From an uncultured Pelagibacteraceae bacterium (GTDB lineage Bacteria; Pseudomonadota; Alphaproteobacteria; Pelagibacterales; Pelagibacteraceae): DNA of 64,000 nucleotides. The DNA lies in NCBI GenBank assembly GCA_902590505.1, contig CACIWZ010000001.1, forward strand, positions 186,001 through 250,000, read 5' to 3'. The translations under genes and the position numbers were made by a program. Positions within the stretch are counted from its first letter, which is position 1; every line of letters begins with the position of its first letter. A model generated the notes under the pieces. The model did no database searches, was not told the DNA's origin, and worked only from the letters and a program-made list of their open reading frames with translations. Below are positions 21,729-31,758 of this stretch, one piece after another.

Positions 21729-22907
21729 ATGAAAAAAAATATTTCAATACTTGGTGCAACTGGATCCGTAGGATTGAATACTTTAAAAATTATCGACGCA
21801 AAAAAAAAAGATTTTAAAATAATTCTATTGTCAGCAAATAAAAATTATAAACTTATTTGTAAACAAATTAAAAAGTATAAACCAAAATATTACATAATAA
21901 ACAATTATTTTATATTTAAACTGGTTGAAAAAAAATTTAAGAATAAAAAAATTGAAATATTAAATAATTTCAATTTTAACTTTAGAAGAAAAAAAATAGA
22001 CTTTGTAATTTCTGCAATACCTGGAATTGCGGGACTTCATCCGACACTTTTAATGATTAAATCATGTAAAACTATTCTCATTGCAAATAAAGAAGCAATA
22101 ATTTGTGGATGGAGCTTAATTAAAAATACTGCGAAAAAAAATAAGACAAAGATTATTCCTGTTGACTCTGAACATTATTCTATTTTCAAAATGATACAAA
22201 ATCATAAAATAAGTAGTATAAAAAAAATCTTCTTAACTGCATCCGGTGGACCTTTTTTAAATCTAGAGAAAAATAAATTTAAAAATATTAGACCTAAAGA
22301 TGCTTTAAGGCATCCTAAATGGAAAATGGGAAAAAAAATTTCAGTCGATTCCTCTACTCTAATGAATAAAATATTTGAATTAGTTGAAGCTCAAAAACTA
22401 TTTAATTTACCAAAAAATAAAATTGATATTTTAATTCACCCAAATTCTTTAGTCCATGCAATCGTAGAATTTAAAAATGGGTTAACACAATTTCTTTACC
22501 ATGAAACCTCTATGATTATACCTATAGCCAACGCTATATATGATGGTAATCTAAATATTGCTGAATATCTTAAAAAAGATAATGTTTCTTTTGAAAAAAA
22601 CAAAATAGAAAATTTAGTTTTTAAAAAAGTAGATAAAAAAATATTTCCTAGTATTTCACTTAAATCTAAGATTAATCAGTATCCATCATCGCCAATCATA
22701 ATTAATGCTGCAAATGAGGTATTAGTAGATAATTTTTTAAGACAAAAGATACCCTTTTTGAGAATATTTGAAATTATTAAGACCATTATGAACGATAGAA
22801 ATTATAAGAAATATGCTGTAAAAAAGCCTATTAAAATATATCAAATCAAATTAATAGACTCTTGGGCTCGAAGTATTACTGTGAATAAAATTAAACTAAA
22901 AAGATAA
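21729..22907 (+). CDS. dxr: 1-deoxy-D-xylulose-5-phosphate reductoisomerase
   Basis: SILGATGSVGLNTLKII, ANKEAIICGW, VDSEHYSIFKM, HPKWKMGKKISVDSSTLMNKIFELVEA. Confidence 0.97.
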   Translation: MKKNISILGATGSVGLNTLKIIDAKKKDFKIILLSANKNYKLICKQIKKYKPKYYIINNYFIFKLVEKKFKNKKIEILNNFNFNFRRKKIDFVISAIPGIAGLHPTLLMIKSCKTILIANKEAIICGWSLIKNTAKKNKTKIIPVDSEHYSIFKMIQNHKISSIKKIFLTASGGPFLNLEKNKFKNIRPKDALRHPKWKMGKKISVDSSTLMNKIFELVEAQKLFNLPKNKIDILIHPNSLVHAIVEFKNGLTQFLYHETSMIIPIANAIYDGNLNIAEYLKKDNVSFEKNKIENLVFKKVDKKIFPSISLKSKINQYPSSPIIINAANEVLVDNFLRQKIPFLRIFEIIKTIMNDRNYKKYAVKKPIKIYQIKLIDSWARSITVNKIKLKR

Positions 22908-25142
22908 ATGAAAAAGTTATTATCAATAATTTTGAGCGTTCTATTCATTGCTGGATCATCTTTTGCAGAAATTGTGAATGAAATACAGATTAGTGGTAAT
23001 AAAAGAGTTAGCGATGAGACAGTAAAAGTTTATGGAGAAATAAAACCAGAAGGCTCGGATTTCAGTAATTCAGATATAAATAACATTTTAAAAAATCTTT
23101 ATTCAACTAATTTTTTCGAGGATGTAAATGTTGAAATACGAAATAAGAAATTGATTATTAATTTAATTGAATATCCTGTGATCAATGAAATTGTATTAAT
23201 CGGCGAACAAAACACTAGAGTAAAAAATCAAATTAAAAAGATAATAAGTTCTAAAGAAAAAAATTCTTTTATTAAGAATAATTTAAATAAGGATGTAAAT
23301 TTAATAAAAAAATTATATTCATCTTTAGGTTATAAATTTTCTCAAGTTGAAACAAAGGTCAGAAATATTGACAAAAATAATGTTGATTTAGCAATTAATA
23401 TTGATAAAGGAGAAATTACAAGAATTTCAAAAATTTTTTTCACAGGTGATAAAAAAATTAAGGACAAAAGACTACGAGATATTATAGCTAGTGAGGAAAA
23501 TAAGTTTTGGAAAGTAATTTCAAGAAATACAAGATTTAATGAAAATCAAATTGAGTTAGATAAAAGGCTTTTAATTAATTATTATAAAAATTTAGGATAT
23601 TACGATGTAAAAGTCACTTCATCGTCTGCAGAAATACAAGATTCTGAAAATATTAATCTTTATTATAGTATTGAAGCAGGGAAGAGATATATTTTTGCGA
23701 AAATAGAAACGGTTCTAGATAGTACATTTGATAAAGAAATATTTTTTCCATTAAGGGAAAAATATAATGATTTAGTTGGAACTTATTATTCTCCATTCAA
23801 AATTAAAAAGATTTTAGAAGAAATTGATATTATAATTGATAATAAAAATTTACAATTTGTTGAACATTCTGTTCAAGAGACTATTGAAGGAGACAAAATT
23901 AACCTTGCATTTAATATAAAAGAAGGAAAAAAAATTATAGTTGAAAGAATTAACATTAAAGGTAATAACGTTACTAATGAAAGTGTTATAAGAAGTGAAC
24001 TTTTGTTGGATGAAGGTGATCCTTTTACTAATTTAAATCTTGATAAATCTGTTGCGAAACTGAAATCTAAAAATATATTTAATCGTGTAAAATCTGAAGT
24101 TCTTCCAGGTTCTAGCGATGATCAAAAAATAATCGAAATTAACATTGAAGAAAAACCAACTGGAGAATTAAGTGCTGGCGCTGGAGTTGGAACGAATGGC
24201 GGAACTTTTGCTTTTGATATACAGGAAAATAACTGGCTTGGGGAAGGAAAAATAGTAGGTATTAATGTTGAATTAAGCGAAGAGTCTTTAAAAGGAAAAT
24301 TATTTTATACAAATCCAAATTATGACTTACTTGGCAATTCTATTGAATATCATATACAAAATACTTCGAACGATAAACCTGATCAAGGTTATGAGAATAA
24401 ACTAATTACTTTTGGAGCAGGTACTTCATTCGAACAATATAAAGACATTTATACTAATTTGTCATTAAATTTTTCCTATGATGACTTAAGGACTAATAGC
24501 AATGCTTCGGCATCATTACAGAAACAGGATGGAGATTTTACAGAGTTGGCAGCTGTTTATGGGTTAACATACGACAAGAGAAATAGAACATTTATGCCAA
24601 CAGATGGATCTGTATTTGGTTTCGTTCAATCTTTGCCAATATATGCGGATAGACCTTTTATTGATAATACGTTTAGATTTAGCACATATCATGAATTTAA
24701 TGAAAATTATGTTGGCTCAGGAAAAATATTTCTATCAGCAATAAATGGCTTAAATGATGAGGATGTAAGGTTAAGTAAAAGAAAAACATTAAGCACAAGG
24801 AGATTGAGAGGTTTTAGCAAGGGTAAAATAGGCCCAGTTGATGGTAATGACCATATAGGCGGTAATTATGCTGCAGCTGTAAATTTTGATGTAAATTTAC
24901 CAAACTTATTACCAGACTCAAGTAACACAGACGTTTCATTTTTTGTTGATTTTGGAAATGTATGGGAGGTTGATTATGACGACAGTCTTGATGACAGCAA
25001 TAAACTGAGATCTTCTACAGGAGTTAATGCTAGCTGGATATCACCTATAGGACCTATGACTTTTACTTTAGCAACAAACTTATCAAAAGCATCTACTGAT
25101 ACAACTGAGTCATTTAATTTTAATCTAGGAACATCATTTTAA
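22908..25142 (+). CDS. bamA: Outer membrane protein assembly factor BamA
   Basis: Signal peptide, repeated POTRA domains, C-terminal barrel (TDGSVFGFVQSLPI, GPVDGNDHIGGNYAAAVNFDVNLP). Confidence 0.95.
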   Translation: MKKLLSIILSVLFIAGSSFAEIVNEIQISGNKRVSDETVKVYGEIKPEGSDFSNSDINNILKNLYSTNFFEDVNVEIRNKKLIINLIEYPVINEIVLIGEQNTRVKNQIKKIISSKEKNSFIKNNLNKDVNLIKKLYSSLGYKFSQVETKVRNIDKNNVDLAINIDKGEITRISKIFFTGDKKIKDKRLRDIIASEENKFWKVISRNTRFNENQIELDKRLLINYYKNLGYYDVKVTSSSAEIQDSENINLYYSIEAGKRYIFAKIETVLDSTFDKEIFFPLREKYNDLVGTYYSPFKIKKILEEIDIIIDNKNLQFVEHSVQETIEGDKINLAFNIKEGKKIIVERINIKGNNVTNESVIRSELLLDEGDPFTNLNLDKSVAKLKSKNIFNRVKSEVLPGSSDDQKIIEINIEEKPTGELSAGAGVGTNGGTFAFDIQENNWLGEGKIVGINVELSEESLKGKLFYTNPNYDLLGNSIEYHIQNTSNDKPDQGYENKLITFGAGTSFEQYKDIYTNLSLNFSYDDLRTNSNASASLQKQDGDFTELAAVYGLTYDKRNRTFMPTDGSVFGFVQSLPIYADRPFIDNTFRFSTYHEFNENYVGSGKIFLSAINGLNDEDVRLSKRKTLSTRRLRGFSKGKIGPVDGNDHIGGNYAAAVNFDVNLPNLLPDSSNTDVSFFVDFGNVWEVDYDDSLDDSNKLRSSTGVNASWISPIGPMTFTLATNLSKASTDTTESFNFNLGTSF

Positions 25143-25143
25143 T

Positions 25144-25668
25144 ATGAGCAACTATGTAAAAAAAATATTTATTTTAATTTTACTTTCTTTTTACAATTAT
25201 AACTTAAATGCAGAAGTTCCATATTTTATTGATTTTAAATATGTATTAAATGAGAGTAATGCAGGAAAAAAAGCCCAGGATGAATTAAAGAAAAAACTAG
25301 CTACTGGCATTAAAAAAATTAAAGAAAAAGAAAAATCAATTCAAGAAGAGGAAAAAAAAGTAATTCAACAAAAAAAAATTATAAAACCTGAAGAATATAA
25401 GAATAAAGTAAAGGAATTAAGAACAAAAGTTTCAAATTTACAAAAAGAGAGAAACAAATTATTAGAGACAGTTTCCAAACAAAGAACTGATGCCAGAAAT
25501 GAACTTTTAAAAAATTTAAATCCCATTATTGAGGAATATATGAAAGAAAAAAAAATTAGGATGGTAATTGAAAGAAAAAGTTTATTATTAGCGGACCAAA
25601 ATTTAGATATTACAAAAGATATTATTGAACGACTAAATAAAAAACTTAAATCTATAAAGCTAAATTAA
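25144..25668 (+). CDS. OmpH/Skp family outer membrane chaperone
   Basis: Signal peptide, coiled-coil Lys/Glu-rich protein between bamA and lpxD. Confidence 0.85.
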   Translation: MSNYVKKIFILILLSFYNYNLNAEVPYFIDFKYVLNESNAGKKAQDELKKKLATGIKKIKEKEKSIQEEEKKVIQQKKIIKPEEYKNKVKELRTKVSNLQKERNKLLETVSKQRTDARNELLKNLNPIIEEYMKEKKIRMVIERKSLLLADQNLDITKDIIERLNKKLKSIKLN

Positions 25669-25674
25669 ATTTGA

Positions 25675-26640
25675 ATGAGATCAAATTTTTTTTTTTCAAA
25701 AAAAAATATTAAAATTGACAAAATTTTTCCTAATATAAAATTTCAAAAAAGTTTTATAGTAAATGATGTTAAGCCTTTACATCTTGCTAAAAAAAACGAT
25801 ATATCTTTCTTTGACTCCTCTAAATATATATCTTTTGCAAGCAATACGGATTGTGGAGTTTGTATCACTACAGAAGATTTACAAAAACATTTACCCAATA
25901 AAACTCAAAAAGTAATAGTTAAAAACGTATTATTTGAATTAGCTAAAGTTTTAACAAAATTATATTTAAACGCTGATGTTGATTACCCAGATTTATCACT
26001 AAAAAAACCAAATAAAAATAAACATAAATTTGTTAAATTTGGTAATAATGTTTTAATTGGTAAAAACGTAAAAATTGGTAAAAACACAATAATTGGATCA
26101 AACAGTGTTTTAGAACATGATGTTTTAATTGGAAAAGATTGTGTCATAGGCTCTGGAGTTATAATTAAAAATTCTATAATTGGAGATAGAGTAGTGTTGC
26201 AGGATAAATGTATGATAGGACAAAAGGGATTTGGTTTTATCCCTATTAAAGGAAAAAATATAAAATTCCCTCATATAGGAAAAGTTTTAATTAAAGATGA
26301 TGTTGAGATAGCTACAGGTTGTACAATTGATCGTGGTTCTGTTGATGATACTATTATTGGAAATAATACTTATTTAGATAACCAGGTGCATGTCGCTCAT
26401 AATGTTCAAATAGGTTCTAATTGTATGATTGCTGGACAAGTTGGGTTCGCTGGAAGTACAAAAGTTGGAAATAATGTTTCTATAGGTGGCCAAGCTGGTA
26501 TCTCGGGTCATTTAAAAATTGGAAATAATGTGAAAATAGGAGGAGGTAGCGGAGTAGTAAAAGATATCTCAGATAATCAAATTGTTATGGGATATCCAGC
26601 AGTTCCAATAAAAGATTTTTTAAGAAATTTAAAAAAATGA
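25675..26640 (+). CDS. lpxD: UDP-3-O-acyl-glucosamine N-acyltransferase
   Basis: Left-handed beta-helix hexapeptide repeats, IGQKGFGFIPIKGKNIKFPHIGKVLI, DNQVHVAHNVQIG. Confidence 0.95.
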   Translation: MRSNFFFSKKNIKIDKIFPNIKFQKSFIVNDVKPLHLAKKNDISFFDSSKYISFASNTDCGVCITTEDLQKHLPNKTQKVIVKNVLFELAKVLTKLYLNADVDYPDLSLKKPNKNKHKFVKFGNNVLIGKNVKIGKNTIIGSNSVLEHDVLIGKDCVIGSGVIIKNSIIGDRVVLQDKCMIGQKGFGFIPIKGKNIKFPHIGKVLIKDDVEIATGCTIDRGSVDDTIIGNNTYLDNQVHVAHNVQIGSNCMIAGQVGFAGSTKVGNNVSIGGQAGISGHLKIGNNVKIGGGSGVVKDISDNQIVMGYPAVPIKDFLRNLKK

Positions 26641-27089
26641 GTGTAAAAGAAATAGATAAAAAAACTATTGAAAGTTTATTGCCTCATAGAGAACCAATGT
26701 TATTAATTGATAAATTAATAAATATAGTTCCGCTTAAATCTGCTACTGCAGTTATGTACGTAAAAAAGAATGGTTTTTATGTTCAAGGTCATTTTCCTGG
26801 TCAGCCAGTTATGCCTGGCGTCTTAATCGTCGAAGCATTTGGTCAAGCTGCTGCTGCTCTAACTGCTCATGGCATAGATCCGAAGGAGTATAAAGATAAA
26901 TTGGTTTTTTTAATGAGTGTTGATAAAGCCAGATTTAGAAATCCAGTCATTCCTGATTGTGAATTAAATTTAGAAATCGAGGCAATAAGATCTCACGGAA
27001 GAGTTTGGAAATATAAGGGAACTGCTAAAGTTGAAGGAAAAAGAATGGCCGATGCAGAATGGTCAGCAACAATTGTAGATAGAAAATAA
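26637..27089 (+). CDS. fabZ: 3-hydroxyacyl-ACP dehydratase FabZ
   Basis: LLPHREPMLLIDKLI, GHFPGQPVMPGVLIVEAFGQAAA. Confidence 0.97.
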   Translation: MSVKEIDKKTIESLLPHREPMLLIDKLINIVPLKSATAVMYVKKNGFYVQGHFPGQPVMPGVLIVEAFGQAAAALTAHGIDPKEYKDKLVFLMSVDKARFRNPVIPDCELNLEIEAIRSHGRVWKYKGTAKVEGKRMADAEWSATIVDRK

Positions 27090-27868
27090 TGATACACAAT
27101 TCAAGCGTAATCGACAAAAAAGCAAAAATATCAAAAAAAATTAAAATAGGACCTTTCTGCTACGTTGGACCAAATGTAGAGTTGAAAGATGATGTTGAAT
27201 TAATCTCGAACGTTCATATAGAGGGAAATACTAGCATCGGTAAAGGAACAAGAATCTTTCCTTTTGCAAGTATTGGAACGCAGCCTCAAGATTTAAAATT
27301 TAAAGGTGAAAAAAATAATTTAGTAATAGGAGAGAACAATTTAATTAGGGAGTATGTTACCATAAATCCCGGTACCGAAGGAGGAGGCTCCGAAACAATA
27401 ATTGGTAATAATTGTTTGTTCATGATTTCTTCACATATAGCTCACGATTGTAAGATTGGAAATAATGTTATAATCGCTAACAATGTTCCTTTAGGAGGTC
27501 ATGTTACCATAGAGGACTCCGTCGTTATTGGAGGTAATTCTGCAGTTCAACAATTTACGAGAATAGGAAGGCTTGCGATGATTGGAGGAATGACTGGAGT
27601 ATTAAAAGATGTCATACCTTTTGGACTATCAATAGGTAATAGAAATTTCTTACAAGGTCTTAATTTGATAGGTCTAAGAAGACATAAATATGAAAATCAA
27701 AAAATTATCGGACTAGATAAAGCATTCAAAGAAATATTCTCATCCAAAAATTTACATGAAAATCTAAACAAAATAAATGGTGAGTATAAAGATAACGAGC
27801 TAGTAGGTGAAGTAATAAGATTTATAGAAAAAGATAAAAAAAGACCGATTTGCGCACCACAAAATTAG
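27089..27868 (+). CDS. lpxA: Acyl-ACP--UDP-N-acetylglucosamine O-acyltransferase
   Basis: IGTQPQDLKFKGEKNNLVIGENNLIREYVTINPGTEGGG, HIAHDCKIGNNVIIANNVPLGGHV, GLNLIGLRR. Confidence 0.97.
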   Translation: MIHNSSVIDKKAKISKKIKIGPFCYVGPNVELKDDVELISNVHIEGNTSIGKGTRIFPFASIGTQPQDLKFKGEKNNLVIGENNLIREYVTINPGTEGGGSETIIGNNCLFMISSHIAHDCKIGNNVIIANNVPLGGHVTIEDSVVIGGNSAVQQFTRIGRLAMIGGMTGVLKDVIPFGLSIGNRNFLQGLNLIGLRRHKYENQKIIGLDKAFKEIFSSKNLHENLNKINGEYKDNELVGEVIRFIEKDKKRPICAPQN

Positions 27869-27875
27869 ATAACTT

Positions 27876-28667
27876 ATGATTGGGCTTATTTTTGGTGAAA
27901 CAGAATTTCCACAATATATATTAAAAAAAATTAAAAAGAAAAGTAAATATATAATTATAGATTTAACAAAAAAAAAAATATTTAAAAAAGATAGAAATTC
28001 TTACTCAGTATCTATTGGTCAATTTGGAAAAATTATTTCAATACTGAAATCAAAAAATTGTAAAAAAGTTTTATTTGCTGGAAAAGTAACAAAACCAAAT
28101 TTTAAATCTATAAAATTAGATTTTAAAGGAATTTATTATATGCCAAAAATTATAAAAAGTTCGAAATTAGGGGATGCAGCAATTTTAAAACAAATAATAA
28201 ATATTTTAAAAAAAGAAAAGATTCAAACTGTTAGCTCAAACAAATTTACTCCAGAAATAAGTCTGCCCAAGGGAAATTACACAAAAATTAAACCAAATGC
28301 CTCTGATAAAAAAGATATTCTTTGTGGGCAAAAAGCTCTTAAAAAGTCTGGTAATTTCTCATTTACCCAAGGCGCTATTTGTAGAAATAATAAAATTTTA
28401 ACAATCGAGGGAAGTGACGGAACACAAAAAATGATTAAAAAAGTGAAAAAAATAACTAAATTCCCTAATGGAGTACTAATAAAATTCCCAAAAAAAAGAC
28501 AAGATTTGAGAGTCGATCTTCCAACCGTAGGATTAGAAACTTTAAAACAATGTAAAATGGCAGGACTAAAAGGAATAGTTCTAAAACATAAATTAAATAT
28601 TTTTTTAAATAAAAGTCAAAGTGTTCAATATGCAAATAGAAATAAAATGTTTATTTTAATTAAATGA
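27876..28667 (+). CDS. lpxI: UDP-2,3-diacylglucosamine diphosphatase LpxI (DUF1009)
   Basis: FAGKVTKPNF, LGDAAILKQI, KSGNFSFTQGAICRNNKILTIEGSDGT, LRVDLPTVGLETLKQCKMAGLKGIVL. Confidence 0.9.
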   Translation: MIGLIFGETEFPQYILKKIKKKSKYIIIDLTKKKIFKKDRNSYSVSIGQFGKIISILKSKNCKKVLFAGKVTKPNFKSIKLDFKGIYYMPKIIKSSKLGDAAILKQIINILKKEKIQTVSSNKFTPEISLPKGNYTKIKPNASDKKDILCGQKALKKSGNFSFTQGAICRNNKILTIEGSDGTQKMIKKVKKITKFPNGVLIKFPKKRQDLRVDLPTVGLETLKQCKMAGLKGIVLKHKLNIFLNKSQSVQYANRNKMFILIK

Positions 28668-29719
28668 AAAAATTATTATCAATTTTTCTTCTATTATTCA
28701 CAAATTTAAGTGCTGAAGACTTTAAATTAGAGAAAATTGTACAAGGGTTTGATAGCCCATGGAGCTTAACATTTATAGACAACCAAAATTTATTGGTTAC
28801 AGAAAAACCAGGAAATATAAAATTTATAAATTTAAAAGAAAAAAAAATAAAAGATATAAGCCATAATCTTAAAGTCTTAGAAGATGGTCAGGGAGGGTTA
28901 TTAGATATACTTCACAATGACAGCATTGTATTTGTGTCATACTCTGAAAATAGATCAAACGGAATGTCTAGCACTTCTGTTGCAAGAGCAAAACTTAATA
29001 CTGAGAAACTTAATTTTAAAAACATCTTTCAAGCCCAACCACCTATAAATTCAGGATATCATTTTGGATCTAGACTAGTCATAAAAAATAATCATTTGTA
29101 TGTAACTGCTGGTGAGAGAGGACAAGGAATGATAGCTCAAGATCATACTAAACATCCTGGAAGTATTATAAGAATTAACTTAGATGGATCGATACCAAAA
29201 GATAATCCAAAATTTATTAATAAAAAAGATTGGTTACCTGAAATTTATCAAATTGGAGTTAGAAATCCTCAGGGCATGTCTCTTTCACCATTTGATGACA
29301 AAATATATTTGACCAACCATGGTGCTAGAGGGGGTGATTGGTTTGGGACAGCAAATTTTGGAGAAAACTATGGTTGGAAGATTTTAGGTTGGGGAGGAAC
29401 TAATTACTCTGGATCTAAAATTGGCCCAAAATGGAAACCTGGCTTTACAAAAGCAATAAAGTACTGGGTTCCTTCTATCGCAGTAAGTGCTATGACAATT
29501 TATAAAGGTGAAACATTTAAAGAATGGAACGGTGAAGCTTTAATTACATCTCTTAAAGATCAATCTTTAAGAAAAATAAGATTTAATAAATCAAATTTTA
29601 TCAATGAAAAAATTTTATTCAAAGGTGATATAGGAAGAATAAGAGATATCAAAATACATGAGAGCGGAGATCTTTATTTACTATCTGACAAGGGCGAACT
29701 TTGGAGAATGTACAAGTGA
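28664..29719 (+). CDS. PQQ-dependent sugar dehydrogenase family (YliI/aldose sugar dehydrogenase-like), secreted
   Basis: Signal peptide; FDSPWSLTFIDNQNLLVTEKPG, GQGGLLDI, HFGSRLVIKNNHLYVTAGERG, GVRNPQGMSLSP, HGARGGDWFG...ENYGW. Confidence 0.9.
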   Translation: MKKLLSIFLLLFTNLSAEDFKLEKIVQGFDSPWSLTFIDNQNLLVTEKPGNIKFINLKEKKIKDISHNLKVLEDGQGGLLDILHNDSIVFVSYSENRSNGMSSTSVARAKLNTEKLNFKNIFQAQPPINSGYHFGSRLVIKNNHLYVTAGERGQGMIAQDHTKHPGSIIRINLDGSIPKDNPKFINKKDWLPEIYQIGVRNPQGMSLSPFDDKIYLTNHGARGGDWFGTANFGENYGWKILGWGGTNYSGSKIGPKWKPGFTKAIKYWVPSIAVSAMTIYKGETFKEWNGEALITSLKDQSLRKIRFNKSNFINEKILFKGDIGRIRDIKIHESGDLYLLSDKGELWRMYK

Positions 29720-30846
29720 AAAAAATATTTATTTTAACAGGTGAGCCGTCTGGAGACAAACTCGCATCAAAAGTAATTAAAGAATTTAAAAAAGATAATT
29801 CAAAAATCGAGTATTTAAGTGTAGGAGGTGAAAATTTAGAAGCTCTAGGTATAAAATCGATTTATGATTTAAAAGAGATTACCTACATAGGTTTTACAAA
29901 TGTTATAAAAAATATTTTCAAAATTAATAAAAAAATTAATGAAACCGTTAAAGCAATAAAAGATTTTAATCCAGATATTTTATTTACAGTTGATAGTCCC
30001 GATTTTACTTTAAGAGTTGCTGAACGCGTAAAAAAACAAAATTCAAATATAAAAACAATTCATTATGTTGCGCCACAAGTTTGGGTTTGGAGAGAAGGAA
30101 GGGTTAAGAAAATTAAGAAGTTTATTGATCATATATTATTATTATTTAATTTTGAAAAACCGTATTTTGATAAAGAGAATATGAGCAATGAGTTTGTGGG
30201 CCATCCCTTATTAGATGAGTCTTCTGAAGGTAAAATCGACATCAATCAAATATTTGAAAAAAATAAAGCGTTAATATCAATTTTTCCAGGAAGTAGAGCA
30301 TCTGAAATTGACGTCTTAATGCCTATACTCATAGATTTTATAAAATTAATGAATAAAAGTTATCAAGATTTTATTTATATATTTCACTCTACAAAGCAAC
30401 ATTATGATTTAATTCAATCTTACGTAAAATCTCAAAATATAAGTAATTATGAAATTATTAGTGATGATAAAATAAAGTCTCATACTCTTAAGAAATCTGT
30501 TTTTGCAGTAGCTAAATCAGGAACGGTCTCGCTTGAAATTTGCAAATCTAAAGTTCCATCCATCATTCTCTATAAAATGAATTTTTTAAACTATTTAATT
30601 GTTAGATCTTTGATTAAAGTTAAATTCGCAAATATTATTAATATTGCAGCAGGAAAAGAGGTAATACCTGAACTACTTCAATCTAAGTGTAATCCAAAAG
30701 ATTTATTCAAATCTGTAAGTTCTTTTATCGATGACCCGAATAAGATTAAGGAGCAGGTTGAAAAGACTCAATCAATCTTAAATACTTTTAAAACTGATAT
30801 TTCTTCATCAATACTTGCAAGTAGAGCTTTAAGTAAATATTTATAA
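29716..30846 (+). CDS. lpxB: Lipid-A-disaccharide synthase (likely GTG start overlapping the upstream TGA)
   Basis: KKIFILTGEPSGDKLASKVIKEF, SVGGENLEALG, VDSPDFTLRVAERVKK, HYVAPQVWVWREGR. The track start (29701, TTG) is less likely than the GTGA overlap at 29716. Confidence 0.95.
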   Translation: MKKIFILTGEPSGDKLASKVIKEFKKDNSKIEYLSVGGENLEALGIKSIYDLKEITYIGFTNVIKNIFKINKKINETVKAIKDFNPDILFTVDSPDFTLRVAERVKKQNSNIKTIHYVAPQVWVWREGRVKKIKKFIDHILLLFNFEKPYFDKENMSNEFVGHPLLDESSEGKIDINQIFEKNKALISIFPGSRASEIDVLMPILIDFIKLMNKSYQDFIYIFHSTKQHYDLIQSYVKSQNISNYEIISDDKIKSHTLKKSVFAVAKSGTVSLEICKSKVPSIILYKMNFLNYLIVRSLIKVKFANIINIAAGKEVIPELLQSKCNPKDLFKSVSSFIDDPNKIKEQVEKTQSILNTFKTDISSSILASRALSKYL

Positions 30847-31758
30847 TTACTGGTACCTTGCTTTTTTCAAAGCATCAGCACATATCTTTTGGGTTAATAT
30901 TGCTTCATTCATTAAGAGATTATTTTTACTTTCAATAAATTTTTTTAAACAATTTAAGTATGACTTTCTGTGTCTTACAGAAAAGTCATCATATAATGTC
31001 TTTTTGTCAGAAAAGTCGTCAGAGTCTAATGAAAATTTTTCACCATACACTTTAATTTTTTCAAAATTTCCAAATCTGCACTTTCTACTAAATACTATTT
31101 CAACGACTATTCCATTCCTGAGTTTTAGATTAATTATTGCATCTGAGAAATCTCCATTATTTAGGAAATCCTCGGAACTAATTGATTTTGAAATTACAAT
31201 CATTTTCTCTGGTTTCGAATTACTCAACCAACAAGCTAAATCAAAAAAATGAAATCCTTTATCAAAAAAAAGACCTCCGTTTCTTACTGATAAATTAATA
31301 TTATGATTGGCCGATCTAGATATTATTTGGATATAATTAACTTTTTTTTTGTCAATTTTCTTTTTTAAAGCAACATATTCTTTTGAAAATCTACGATTTA
31401 AACCAGCGCAAAATTTAATTTTATGTTTTTTTATTAAGTATTTGAGTTTATTAAGGTTTTTATTATTATTAGTAATTGGTTTTTCACAATAGATCATTTT
31501 CCTAAATTTTATTAATTTTTTTATGTAAAAATCATGTGTAATCGTAGGTGATGCAATTATAAATAGTTCTATATCTTTTTTTTTTAATATACTATCGAAG
31601 TTTCTTGAAGTGTTACATTTAAATTTTTTAGATAGTCTTTTGCTCAGATTGTAATTTTTATCAAAAATATAATTTAACGAAGTTTTTTTTATTTTTATTA
31701 AACTTTTACAATGAATTATACCAACTTTTGATAATCCTATCACACAGGATTTAATCAT
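30847..31758 (-). CDS. Gfo/Idh/MocA family oxidoreductase
   Basis: N-terminal nucleotide-binding fold, IIASPTITHDFYIKKLIKFRKMIYCEKPITNN motif. Confidence 0.85.
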   Translation of the reverse strand: MIKSCVIGLSKVGIIHCKSLIKIKKTSLNYIFDKNYNLSKRLSKKFKCNTSRNFDSILKKKDIELFIIASPTITHDFYIKKLIKFRKMIYCEKPITNNNKNLNKLKYLIKKHKIKFCAGLNRRFSKEYVALKKKIDKKKVNYIQIISRSANHNINLSVRNGGLFFDKGFHFFDLACWLSNSKPEKMIVISKSISSEDFLNNGDFSDAIINLKLRNGIVVEIVFSRKCRFGNFEKIKVYGEKFSLDSDDFSDKKTLYDDFSVRHRKSYLNCLKKFIESKNNLLMNEAILTQKICADALKKARYQ

